Under the pieces are notes generated by a model. It made no database searches, was not told where the DNA came from, and saw nothing but the letters and a program-made list of their open reading frames with translations. Source: Candidatus Hydrogenedentota bacterium (lineage in GTDB: Bacteria; Hydrogenedentota; Hydrogenedentia; Hydrogenedentales; SLHB01). From it: a stretch of DNA of 7,880 nt. This document shows positions 1 to 6,881 of this stretch, piece by piece. Location of the stretch: positions 1 through 7,880 of the forward strand of contig PUMX01000391.1 of the NCBI GenBank assembly GCA_003552485.1. The letters are read 5' to 3'. Position 1 is the first letter of the stretch, and each line of letters starts with the position of its first letter. Position numbers and translations under genes: made by a program.

Positions 1-2
1 AA

Positions 3-2933
3 ATTGCAGCGGAACAGGCCGAGTTTCACTTCGAGCATGCCGAGACGGTTGTCATCCGGGGAGATCTTCACATCGAAGACGCGCTTGGCGCGCAACGGCG
101 CGTGAGAATCACTCAAGGACGCGTTCCCTATTTTGGATCCCGCGCCCGGTTTGCGTTGAACGCCAACATCGAAGCGGATACGCGCACCCGGCGGATCCGT
201 AACGTCTATGGTAATGCGGAAACTTACGGGTTCGCCGTTGTGCCGGAGCAATGGGCCGACTTAGGGCCGCTGCACGCCGACTTACGCATCGCCTTCGAAG
301 GCGATGCCCGCGGGCCTATTGCGATGCGGGTGCACGGAGACCTCCGGCCGCCGCCTCGCCGCTTCGGCGCTTCGCCTTTTGCGGGAATCGTCTCAGGGCA
401 AGCTTGGTGGAAGGATGGCGAACTCATTGTCAACGATTTCGAGTGGCGGAGCAGGCATATGCGTGCGGAGTTCGACGGCGAACGCCGCCGCGATGGTTCG
501 TGGGTTGTGGCGGCGCCTGAGCTCGCCGCCGATGCGCCGGTGTTGGCGGCCCTCGGCGATCTCTTCATTCCCCGTGACGCCGTCTCGCAGCCGGACGAGG
601 ACGCATGGCTGACAATTGAGGAGGGACTGGTTGAGTATTCTCGAGAGGGCGGAGTTCAATGGATAGGCGGCCGGGCCGAGTTTGCCGGGTTCAACGTGGC
701 GGTCGCCGAGGGCGAACAGGCGTTTGAAGGTTTGAAAGGCAGCGTCTCCGTGGACAATAACGTGTTCACCCTGGAGAACATCGAGGGGGACGGCGTTCTT
801 CTTTCGGGGGAAGTGGCTTACGACGCCGCGACCGCATCCGCGGCCACGATGCTCAGCGGCCATGTCGATCTGACGCCGGCGCGCCTGGCGCCCTATGTCG
901 CGACGGACGCCATTACGGCGCTCAGCGGGCGCCTCAACGTCACTCGCTTCTCGGGCACATTCGCGCCCGGTCACGGGACGCCGCCTGATCTGCGTATCGA
1001 AGGCGAGTGGACTGATGGCGGCATGGAGCTTGCCTTGGCGGATAATCGGGAACGGTTTACCGACATTCATGCTTCTTTTTCCTCGGACGGCGAACGAATA
1101 TCCACCGACGTTTCGGGGAATGGCCAAGCTGTTGGCGCCGTGCGTATCGAGGGACTTTATGATGCGGGAACGCGGCGTTGGAGGGGGCAGTGTGAGGCCG
1201 ACTTGCTCGCCATCGCGGATGCGTTCCGGCCAGAAGCCGTGGAATCCGAGTGGCTTCGGCCTGCGATCAGCCATTGGAGCAATGGCGAATTGGCGCTGGA
1301 CTTGGTCTTGCCTGCGGAAGATCGGGATGGACTCGAGTTCAAAGTCGCTCATAGCGCGTCTGCCACTTCACAACTCACGGCGCGGATGGAGCGCCAAGAA
1401 GGGCGTTTAACATTCACGGCGCTTGACGGCAACGGCGCGCTGCCGGCCAGGCTCTGGCGTGGGCAAATGCCGGAAGGATGGGCGATAGACGGCGCCATCG
1501 AGGTGGATATCTCGGCGGCGCCTGGGCGGAATCACCTCGAAGCCGGGGTCAATCTCGATGGCGTGACCATCGATCAGGGGCGTTGGTTTAATAAGCCGGC
1601 CGGTGTGGCGGCGAACGTGCGCATTGATGGACAAACAGACGGCGGCTGGCGCATGGAGCGAGGCGAGGCGGCGTTTCTGGGCGAACGCGTCGAGTTCTTC
1701 TGGGACGGCGACGCGGGCGTTCACGCGCCGCAACAGGCGATAAGCCTGCACCGCCTGTCCGAGGTTATGCCTGTCCTCGTCGAAACAGCCGGGGTGGCCT
1801 CAATCGCAATGGAGCCCTCTCCGCCCGTGATAATGGTCGAGCTGGCGGATGGCGGCGCGCACGGGGACGACGGCTCGGCTTTCAGCCCGGTTGACGGCGT
1901 CATCCGTTGGGAAGAGGGCCGCTTGACGCTTGACGACGTGCGCGTGCAGGGCCACGAATCCGATCTGGTGTTGTCATTGCATTTCGAAGATGGCCACGTA
2001 AGCGGTGGGATTGGAGGGCGTCAGGCTAACGCCGACGCGCTAACCGAGGCGTGGGAGCAGTTCCAACACACGCCGGATTCAGACGCCAGCGCTCGGCAGG
2101 CGGAGGTCGCGGAGGCGGCTGCTCCGCAACGGGTTACCGCCGACATCGCCGTGGAACTGGACCGGCTGTTGTTCCGGCGGGCCGCATTAGAGCAAGTGAC
2201 CGCCACGTTAACCGCCGATTCGGATACCGTCGCCGTGAGTGACTTCGAGTGCCGGCCGTATTCCGGTCGGCTCGCTGCTCAGGCCGAATGGCCGCGCGTG
2301 ACTGGGCTTCGCGTTGCCGACATGGAGCTCGAGTTTGATTCCGTCCACGCGCGCCTGTTCGATGATTTGTTGTTTAGCGAACCGCGCGGATTCAGAGGAA
2401 GCGTCAGCGGCAACATGACGTTTGAAATCCCCTTCGGCGGCGACGAAAAGCCCGTCGAGGGGACCAGCGGCTCGGGGCGCCTGCGGGCCCGCGATGGGTC
2501 ATTCGGGCGGTTGGGGCTTGCCACGCGCATCCTCGCTATATTGCGCACAACCGAGGTCTTCCGGTTGCGTGTGCCCAATTTGCGCGACGAAGGGCTATTG
2601 TATGAGGAGTTCAATGGACGCTTTAACATGACAGATGGGATAGTCCACATAACCGAGGCGTCGCTGCGCAGTCCGTCGCTGATGATGGAGGCGGGCGGGT
2701 ATGCGGACCTCCACCGTGATATGCTCGATCTGGGCATTAAGGCGTATCCCTTGGAGTCCGTGACGGGCTTGGTTGATCAAGTGCCGATCGTGGGTGATCT
2801 TATGAGCGAAATACGCAAACAAGGCGGCTTGTACCTGCGGGCCAGTGGCGCGACACACGATCCCCGGGTGCGCATTGTATCCGCGGGGGTCCTTGAAAGC
2901 ATATTCGATTCGCTGTCGCTGCCGCGCTGGTAA
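3..2933 (+). CDS. AsmA-like / DUF3971-type giant envelope protein, 5'-truncated by window edge
   Basis: The frame is open from base 3 to the TAA at 2931-2933, giving about 976 visible residues with no stop, so the true start lies upstream. The first in-frame GTG (102) has no Shine-Dalgarno sequence and sits mid-protein. The last ~155 residues (from about nt 2460) read as an AsmA-like C-terminal domain: a G-x-L-x-x-x-D-G segment, a hydrophobic 'LATRILAILRTTEVF', 'DEGLLYEEFNGRFNMTDGI', a 'SPSLMMEAGGYADL' repeat-like strand pair, then 'DQVPIVGDLM'. The rest is alternating strand-forming sequence with many 'DG' and 'G-x-hydrophobic' turns, as in YhdP/AsmA/TamB beta-groove proteins. Family knowledge: such proteins are anchored in the inner membrane by an N-terminal helix, span the periplasm and help phospholipid transport or outer-membrane homeostasis. 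The N-terminal anchor is not visible here. The AsmA-like superfamily call is fairly safe; the exact subfamily is not. Confidence 0.85.
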   Translation: MAAEQAEFHFEHAETVVIRGDLHIEDALGAQRRVRITQGRVPYFGSRARFALNANIEADTRTRRIRNVYGNAETYGFAVVPEQWADLGPLHADLRIAFEGDARGPIAMRVHGDLRPPPRRFGASPFAGIVSGQAWWKDGELIVNDFEWRSRHMRAEFDGERRRDGSWVVAAPELAADAPVLAALGDLFIPRDAVSQPDEDAWLTIEEGLVEYSREGGVQWIGGRAEFAGFNVAVAEGEQAFEGLKGSVSVDNNVFTLENIEGDGVLLSGEVAYDAATASAATMLSGHVDLTPARLAPYVATDAITALSGRLNVTRFSGTFAPGHGTPPDLRIEGEWTDGGMELALADNRERFTDIHASFSSDGERISTDVSGNGQAVGAVRIEGLYDAGTRRWRGQCEADLLAIADAFRPEAVESEWLRPAISHWSNGELALDLVLPAEDRDGLEFKVAHSASATSQLTARMERQEGRLTFTALDGNGALPARLWRGQMPEGWAIDGAIEVDISAAPGRNHLEAGVNLDGVTIDQGRWFNKPAGVAANVRIDGQTDGGWRMERGEAAFLGERVEFFWDGDAGVHAPQQAISLHRLSEVMPVLVETAGVASIAMEPSPPVIMVELADGGAHGDDGSAFSPVDGVIRWEEGRLTLDDVRVQGHESDLVLSLHFEDGHVSGGIGGRQANADALTEAWEQFQHTPDSDASARQAEVAEAAAPQRVTADIAVELDRLLFRRAALEQVTATLTADSDTVAVSDFECRPYSGRLAAQAEWPRVTGLRVADMELEFDSVHARLFDDLLFSEPRGFRGSVSGNMTFEIPFGGDEKPVEGTSGSGRLRARDGSFGRLGLATRILAILRTTEVFRLRVPNLRDEGLLYEEFNGRFNMTDGIVHITEASLRSPSLMMEAGGYADLHRDMLDLGIKAYPLESVTGLVDQVPIVGDLMSEIRKQGGLYLRASGATHDPRVRIVSAGVLESIFDSLSLPRW

Positions 2934-2943
2934 GACGGCAGCG
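2917..2943 (+). other. GC-rich stem-loop enclosing the stop codon of the AsmA-like gene
   Basis: CGCTGCCG (2917-2924) and CGGCAGCG (2936-2943) form a perfect 8-bp stem with an 11-nt loop that contains the TAA stop (2931-2933). No T-tract follows (the next bases are GGGGCCGAGGG), so it does not qualify as an intrinsic terminator. It could protect the mRNA 3' end or be chance in GC-rich DNA. No other terminator lies between this gene and aat, so read-through into aat is possible. Confidence 0.4.
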
Positions 2944-2955
2944 GGGGCCGAGGGC

Positions 2956-2967
2956 ACAAAGCTTTGT
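2956..2967. promoter_or_regulatory. 12-bp perfect palindrome upstream of aat (possible operator)
   Basis: ACAAAGCTTTGT is a perfect 12-bp palindrome in the 82-bp gap between the AsmA-like gene and aat, about 49 bp before the aat start. It has no loop, so it would act as a dyad DNA site rather than an RNA hairpin. Roughly two perfect 12-bp palindromes are expected by chance in a window this size, so position is the main argument. I see no convincing -35/-10 pair next to it. Confidence 0.2.
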
Positions 2968-3015
2968 ACAGCGCGGTCTAACGCGCCAATCTATTTGTAT
3001 CGTAGTAAGTAAGGT

Positions 3016-3753
3016 ATGACAGTTTACAGCATCGGCGACCAGATTGTGTTTCCCCCGGCCGATTGGGCCAGGCCCGATGGTCTGCTCGCTGTGGGCGGTG
3101 ATCTCAGCGTCCCGCGGTTACTTACCGCCTATCGCCTGGGCATTTTCCCATGGTTCAATGAAGGCGATCCCATCCTGTGGTGGTCGCCGGATCCGCGGAT
3201 GGCGATGTTCCCGGATGAGTTCTACATTAACAGGCGATTTCGCCGTCTGCTTAAAAAGGGCGACTTCTCTATCACGATGGACGCCGCTTTTTCCGAAGTG
3301 GTGGACCAGTGCGCGTATCAACCCACGCCCAGCCGCGAAAGCACATGGATCACATTGGAAATGCGCGAGGCCTACCAAGCGCTCTTCGAGGCTGGATACG
3401 CGCATTCCGTCGAGTGCTGGCGCGGCGGTCAGTTGGCCGGAGGCCTGTACGGCGTGGCTATCGGGCGGTGCTTCTTTGGCGAGTCCATGTTTTCAGCCGC
3501 GCCCAATGGCTCGAAAGTGGCCTTGGCTTATCTGACAGCGCATCTCCGGCAATGGCGGTTCGAAATCATCGACTGCCAGCTTCCTACCCATCATCTTAAG
3601 CGGCTTGGCGCAAGGGAAATCCCTCGAAGCGAATACCTCAAGCACCTACGCCGGGGTACGGCTATCGCTGGGCCTGCGAGTCCGTGGCAAGTGGAAACAA
3701 GTCCTTTGAAGCAGGAAACCGACATCCCGTTGCAGCCAACCGAATGCGATTAA
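3016..3753 (+). CDS. aat: Leucyl/phenylalanyl-tRNA--protein transferase
   Basis: A 245-residue protein that moves Leu or Phe from aminoacyl-tRNA to proteins with N-terminal Arg or Lys, marking them for ClpS/ClpAP (bacterial N-degron pathway); cytosolic. Family motifs in order: FPP (12-14), DGLLAVGGDLS (21-31), GIFPWF (42-47), WWSPDPRM (55-62), W111, AHSVECW (129-135), GGLYG (142-146), FFGESMFS (153-160), NGSK (164-167), DCQ (186-188) and THHLKRLGA (191-199). E156, D186, Q188 and W111 match the E. coli catalytic and binding residues, even in numbering. Length is close to the 234-residue E. coli enzyme, with a ~30-residue polar C-terminal tail. An in-frame TAA at 3010-3012 fixes ATG 3016 as the most upstream ATG; the nearest SD-like AAGG (3011-3014) is only 1 nt away, so initiation may be weak. 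The preceding gene is 82 bp upstream on the same strand and could share a transcript. Confidence 0.97.
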   Translation: MTVYSIGDQIVFPPADWARPDGLLAVGGDLSVPRLLTAYRLGIFPWFNEGDPILWWSPDPRMAMFPDEFYINRRFRRLLKKGDFSITMDAAFSEVVDQCAYQPTPSRESTWITLEMREAYQALFEAGYAHSVECWRGGQLAGGLYGVAIGRCFFGESMFSAAPNGSKVALAYLTAHLRQWRFEIIDCQLPTHHLKRLGAREIPRSEYLKHLRRGTAIAGPASPWQVETSPLKQETDIPLQPTECD

Positions 3754-3834
3754 TGCGCATTTCGCGATTCCGTTCGTCAAGACGCTTGAACAACGACAAA
3801 TTCTCCGGAACATGCCGCGCCGCCACTGTGTTCC

Positions 3835-3884
3835 TATAACGTTGACGCCGGATGCTTTGACGGACGCGATACCCCTCCTAAAAG
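3835..3884 (+). promoter_or_regulatory. Candidate promoter(s) for the redoxin-TlpA operon
   Basis: The 229-bp gap after aat (3754-3982) holds no gene I can support. Within it, TTGACG (3857-3862) lies 16 bp from TAAAAG (3879-3884), a fair sigma70-type pair (5/6 and 4/6) that would give a leader of about 90 nt. A second copy of TTGACG (3842-3847) lies 15 bp upstream but lacks a good -10. TATAAC (3835-3840) is a better -10 (5/6) but lacks a -35. No clear terminator for aat is seen in this gap, so the operon might also receive read-through. Confidence 0.35.
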
Positions 3885-3969
3885 CGCCGGAAGGTTCGTT
3901 TAAGACATGTTGAGTGAGCGCGGAAGGGTCCGCATGGTGCGGCGAATCGCGCAACTCGCGGAGCAAGCT

Positions 3970-3975
3970 AAGGAG
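3970..3975 (+). promoter_or_regulatory. Shine-Dalgarno that fixes the redoxin start
   Basis: AAGGAG lies 7 nt before ATG 3983. The same frame is open back to an ATG at 3914, but that site has no ribosome-binding sequence and would put 23 charged, non-signal-like residues ahead of a normal signal peptide. The start at 3983 is therefore preferred. Confidence 0.85.
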
Positions 3976-3982
3976 AATCACG

Positions 3983-4621
3983 ATGGTCAAGAGCAAGAGA
4001 GGCACACTCGGTTGGGGGCTAATCGCGTCATTCGCCGCGATCGCGTTGGTGTCGAGCTTGGGCGTGGCCCATGGCGACGAATTGGGTGAAGTCGAAATTG
4101 GCGAAGAGGTTCCGTGCTTTACGTTGGAGGCGCACGGCGCGGACGAGGAGATCACGTTGTCGGAGTTGGAGGGTAAACTCGTCGTGATAGACGTGCGTTG
4201 CCATCGGTGTCCGTGGGTCGTGGGCGCCGACCAGTTCTATCAGGAGCTGGTTGCTGAATACGAAGACCATGAGGAAGTGGTCTTTATCGGCGTCGATCCG
4301 CATCCAGAAGATTGGACGACGACCGAAGATGTGGTCCAATATAATGAAGAGGCGGGCGTGACGTGGCCTGTTTTGCAGGGCGGCGATCAGGAGTGGGTGG
4401 ACGCCGTCGGCGCGACACGCACCCCGGAGATTTACATCGTGGACAACCGTGACCCCGACAACCTGCTGCGGCTGGCGTATCATGGGGCTGTGTCCAGCGG
4501 TGGAAGCCCGGGCGAAATCGGCGACCACTACTACCTCGCCCAAGCAATCGAGCAACTTCTCGCAGGTAACGATGCCGATCCGGCCGTAACCAGCGCGTGG
4601 GGCTGCACGATCAAACGGTAA
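3983..4621 (+). CDS. Exported redoxin (AhpC/TSA-thioredoxin-like), CHRCP active site
   Basis: A 212-residue protein, start set by AAGGAG. Residues 1-31 form a Sec signal peptide: basic KSKR, hydrophobic core ~11-28, likely cleavage after AHG, so it should act in the periplasm as a soluble protein. The mature part has a thioredoxin fold of the redoxin type: VPCF (43-46) where the family usually has P-D-F, beta strand KLVVIDV, then C73-H-R-C76-P77 at the helix start, 'VVFIGVDPHPED' (99-110), and the cis-proline site TPEIYIVD (P148). The C-terminus, AWGCTIKR with C208, resembles the GC-[ST]-IK ending of a family of exported 'redoxin/thioredoxin family' proteins. The mature protein has four cysteines (45, 73, 76, 208) and is very acidic. 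It lies 28 bp upstream of a TlpA-like lipoprotein and is surely co-transcribed with it. The redox role is inferred; whether it reduces peroxide or a disulphide is unknown. Confidence 0.85.
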   Translation: MVKSKRGTLGWGLIASFAAIALVSSLGVAHGDELGEVEIGEEVPCFTLEAHGADEEITLSELEGKLVVIDVRCHRCPWVVGADQFYQELVAEYEDHEEVVFIGVDPHPEDWTTTEDVVQYNEEAGVTWPVLQGGDQEWVDAVGATRTPEIYIVDNRDPDNLLRLAYHGAVSSGGSPGEIGDHYYLAQAIEQLLAGNDADPAVTSAWGCTIKR

Positions 4622-4649
4622 TCGCGGGCAAGAATTCTGAGAGGTTAAT

Positions 4650-5330
4650 ATGAGACAGCAGCAAGTTCACGTTCGAGCATTAACATGGCGGGCCGGCGCG
4701 TTGGATGCGCCCCTTATTGCCGTAACAGTCACCCTGATGTTGCTTGTGGCCATGATGGCGGGCTGTGAGGCGCCGGAGGACCCGGAAGCCGTAACGCCCC
4801 CTGAAGAAAACGGCCCAGAAGCGGAGGCTCACGAGCCCGAAGAACCCGCGGCGCCTGAGGCGGATGTGGACCCCGAGGAAGATGTCGAAGCCGAGGTGAA
4901 GGGCGACGTCACGATTGTGGACGCGGCGGAACTGAAAGAAGCCGTGGAAGGGGGTCGCGGCCGCGTCACCCTCGTGAATTTCTGGGCCACCTGGTGCCCG
5001 CCGTGTGTCAACGAGATGCCGTATTTCGTCGAGTTTTACGAGCAATATCCGGCCGATGAAGTCGCGTTTGTCAGTGTTACGGCTGACGCCGTGGCCACGA
5101 TTGACGACACGGTCAAACCGTTCCTTGCCGAGCGTGAGATTCCTTTTGATGTGCTTGTAATCGAGGCGCAGCCGGATGAGGTGGCGCAAGCCCTGGACAT
5201 TACTTTCACGGGCGCGCTTCCGGTAACCCTGATCTATGATCAAGACGGCGAATTGGTGCAGGAATGGCATGAGGAACTCGTGCTTGCGGATCTCGAGGAA
5301 GTCGCGAATCCACTGCTGGCGGACTCCTGA
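4650..5330 (+). CDS. TlpA-like thioredoxin-fold lipoprotein (WCPPC)
   Basis: A 226-residue protein. The ATG has a GAGG (4641-4644) 5 nt upstream. A hydrophobic stretch at 21-38 ends in a lipobox MAG-C39, so it is predicted to be a lipidated, membrane-anchored periplasmic protein; the 20-residue n-region is long. Residues 40-85 are a low-complexity Glu/Pro/Ala tether. The thioredoxin domain runs from about 86 to the end: VTLVNFWATWCPPC (active site C116/C119, the classic TlpA/ResA motif), EMPYF, VAFVSVTAD, and the cis-proline loop GALPVTLIYDQDG (P191). Family members are thiol-disulphide reductants, often for cytochrome c maturation or metal-site assembly, usually fed by a DsbD/CcdA protein; no such partner is in the window. 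It is second in a two-gene operon with the exported redoxin (28-bp gap, no terminator between) and is followed by a strong terminator. The specific substrate is unknown. Confidence 0.9.
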   Translation: MRQQQVHVRALTWRAGALDAPLIAVTVTLMLLVAMMAGCEAPEDPEAVTPPEENGPEAEAHEPEEPAAPEADVDPEEDVEAEVKGDVTIVDAAELKEAVEGGRGRVTLVNFWATWCPPCVNEMPYFVEFYEQYPADEVAFVSVTADAVATIDDTVKPFLAEREIPFDVLVIEAQPDEVAQALDITFTGALPVTLIYDQDGELVQEWHEELVLADLEEVANPLLADS

Positions 5331-5363
5331 TTCCTAAGCGCCAAGCACGCCAACAGCGCTTCT

Positions 5364-5399
5364 GCAGGGATGGGCTTCGGCCTGTCCCTGCTGATTTTT
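5364..5399 (+). terminator. Rho-independent terminator with cUUCGg tetraloop
   Basis: GCAGGGATGGGC (5364-5375) pairs with GCCTGTCCCTGC (5380-5391) as a 12-bp RNA stem with two G-U wobbles. The loop is TTCG closed by C-G, the very stable UUCG tetraloop. A TGA then TTTTT (5395-5399) follows. It sits 33 bp after the TlpA-like stop, so it ends the redoxin-TlpA operon. There is no A-run on the 5' side, so it does not look bidirectional and should not stop the convergent DUF418 transcript. Confidence 0.88.
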
Positions 5400-5465
5400 A
5401 ATGTACGTGTTGTCTGGTGAACGCGTTGGTAACCTTGTGCGTTCCGCGCGATTGCTTCAACCCGC

Positions 5466-6671
5466 TCACGCCGGGACCTTACCGTAGGTCAGGTAACGCC
5501 AGACCCACTCTGCGGGACCGTATCGAAACCGATTAAGCCACCACGGCGACCACGCTAACTGCAGCATCCAGATGGCAAACACGATGAGGATTTGACCGGT
5601 GTGGTCCACCGTTCCGAACCAGCCCAGCCCATATCCATGGAACAGCGTGACGCATAATAGGGTTTGGGCCAGGTAATTGGTAAAGGCCATGCGCCCAACG
5701 GCCGCCAATGGCGCGGTCAGCGGCCGCGCCCATGATGCGCGGCAGAGCAGCATCGCGACGCTGACCCAGCCCATGGCAACGACGAGACTGGCGAGGTTGT
5801 TATATTGGCCGTCCAGAAACAAGACGCGCACGGCGTCCCAGCCGTGGTGCTCCATACGCATCACGCCAAGGTGTATAACGGGAAGGCCAATGAACAACGC
5901 AGCAGCTATCCAGCCCCAATAGAAGCCGCTCCGCTTGGCGGCGGTCAGTACGCCGAATTTGTAAAGCCCCATCCCCACGAGCATCAGGCCAGCCAGCCGC
6001 CAGCCCATATAGGCCATGCCCGCCGTATGCACGTAGGCCGACCTGGACACCCGGTAGCGTGCGTGGTCGAGCCATTCGCCCTGGTACGCAGCGATCTCCG
6101 CTTCCAGTGCCGCTGCTGAAGGATGGACTTGAGCGTGCAATTCTCCGAGCACGTCCGGCGGGAAGAACGGCGAAGCGAGCCCGGCGAGTACGCCGAGTGC
6201 TGTAGGCACAAGGACAGCCATAAGGCCCAGGACGCACAACGCGCTGGCGGACAGTTTGTGAAACCAGAAGATGATGAACGCGCACATCGCGTAGAGCGTA
6301 AGCACGTCGCCAGCCCAGAAAATATAGGCGTGAATCAGCCCCACCACCAAGAGCACGCCGTTGCGCCGAAAGTACACCTTGGCGGGTTCGCCGCCTCTGC
6401 GCTCGATCTTCTCCGCCATCAGCAACGTGCTCGCTCCGAATAACGCGCTGAAGATGGTAATGAACTTGGTATCGGCAAGCAGATGGCTCCAATACCAGAT
6501 TGCGTAGTTCAGTCCTTCGATACGGCCCGATGCGTGCGGATTCACATAGTGGGCCAATGGCATGGAAAAGTCCTGGATGTTCATGACCAGTATGCCAAGC
6601 ACCGCCAAGCCCCGAAGGACGTCGATGGACGCGTGCCGTTCGTGCTGCGATGCTCCCAAGCCGTCAGTCAT
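5466..6671 (-). CDS. DUF418 (YeiB-like) multi-pass membrane protein
   Basis: A 401-residue inner-membrane protein read right to left from ATG 6671 to TGA 5466-5468. Near the N-terminus, SIDVLRGLAVLGILVMNIQ (15-33) is the family's opening motif and first membrane helix. KFITIFSALFGAS (69-81), then FRRNGVLLVVGLIHAYIFWAGDVLTLYA (101-128), follow the usual order: an RR before a helix, then an H and a GD-x-L-x-x-YA motif. The C-terminal DUF418 domain is clear: GRMAFTNYLAQT (326-337), GLGWFG (348-353) and RFRYGPAEWVWRYLTYGK (381-398). I count about eight or more hydrophobic segments; a soluble charged segment at about 170-210 separates the halves. Function is not established for the family; transport or acyl transfer at the membrane has been suggested. 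The frame extends 162 nt upstream to 6833, but that stretch reads as non-coding and only 6671 has an SD. It is convergent with the redox operon and divergent from the phosphodiesterase gene. Confidence 0.92.
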   Translation of the reverse strand: MTDGLGASQHERHASIDVLRGLAVLGILVMNIQDFSMPLAHYVNPHASGRIEGLNYAIWYWSHLLADTKFITIFSALFGASTLLMAEKIERRGGEPAKVYFRRNGVLLVVGLIHAYIFWAGDVLTLYAMCAFIIFWFHKLSASALCVLGLMAVLVPTALGVLAGLASPFFPPDVLGELHAQVHPSAAALEAEIAAYQGEWLDHARYRVSRSAYVHTAGMAYMGWRLAGLMLVGMGLYKFGVLTAAKRSGFYWGWIAAALFIGLPVIHLGVMRMEHHGWDAVRVLFLDGQYNNLASLVVAMGWVSVAMLLCRASWARPLTAPLAAVGRMAFTNYLAQTLLCVTLFHGYGLGWFGTVDHTGQILIVFAIWMLQLAWSPWWLNRFRYGPAEWVWRYLTYGKVPA

Positions 6672-6677
6672 CCGATG

Positions 6678-6683
6678 TCCCCT
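6678..6683 (-). promoter_or_regulatory. Shine-Dalgarno that fixes the DUF418 start
   Basis: On the minus strand AGGGGA lies 6 nt before the ATG at 6671. The upstream in-frame ATG at 6833 would add 54 Arg/Gly/Gln-rich residues that do not belong to the family, so the shorter 401-residue form is chosen. Confidence 0.7.
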
Positions 6684-6881
6684 GTTCAAGCGCCCACGCC
6701 GTATGCCTTGGTTTTGAGCGCGCCCTGGCCCCGGCTGGTTTGGAACGGTTTCCCCTTGGCGGGCATGATGAAGCCCCAGGCGCCTTACAGCATGGCATAG
6801 TTTCCACCAAATCACGGGCGTTAGCAAGTTCAAGTCAAGAACGCGCAGGCATGAATCCGCTTTGAAGCTGTCGGCGGCGCA

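Noticed and set aside
393..1352. Long minus-strand open frame (319 codons) inside the AsmA-like gene
   Set aside because: It lies wholly opposite a protein with a recognisable family pattern; the translation is Arg/Pro-rich with no domain, as expected for an antisense shadow in GC-rich DNA.
2993..3000. ATTTGTAT upstream of aat shared with the left arm of the inverted repeat (6881-6888)
   Set aside because: Eight bases of AT-rich intergenic sequence recur easily by chance; no second arm is present near aat.
3752..3761. Palindrome AATGCGCATT at the aat stop codon
   Set aside because: Several 10-bp palindromes are expected by chance in a window this size; there is no loop or T-run, so it is not a terminator.
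3830..3839. GTTCCTATAA shared with 7000-7009
   Set aside because: The second copy is the coding start of the phosphodiesterase; one shared 10-mer is plausible by chance.
3920..3942. Mutually exclusive short hairpins (GCGGA/TCCGC versus CCGC/GCGG) in the redoxin leader, as an attenuator
   Set aside because: Stems of 4-5 bp in GC-rich sequence are common by chance, and there is no T-tract or leader peptide to go with them.
3914..3982. Longer redoxin starting at 3914
   Set aside because: The extension lacks an SD and would bury a normal signal peptide; AAGGAG points to 3983.
4199..4210. CHRC in the redoxin as a c-type haem site
   Set aside because: Haem attachment needs CXXCH; here the residue after the second Cys is Pro, as in thioredoxin-type active sites.
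5419..5444. GAACGC / GCGTTC inverted repeat as the DUF418 terminator
   Set aside because: Only 6 bp with a 14-nt loop and no T-tract on the minus strand.
5800..6492. 230-codon minus-strand open frame overlapping the DUF418 gene in another frame
   Set aside because: Overlaps the clear membrane protein; Arg-rich with no motif or membrane pattern. A shadow.
6672..6833. N-terminal extension of the DUF418 protein to an upstream ATG
   Set aside because: No SD, Arg/Gly/Gln-rich non-membrane sequence, and the family motif begins right after the ATG at 6671, which has AGGGGA at 6 nt.
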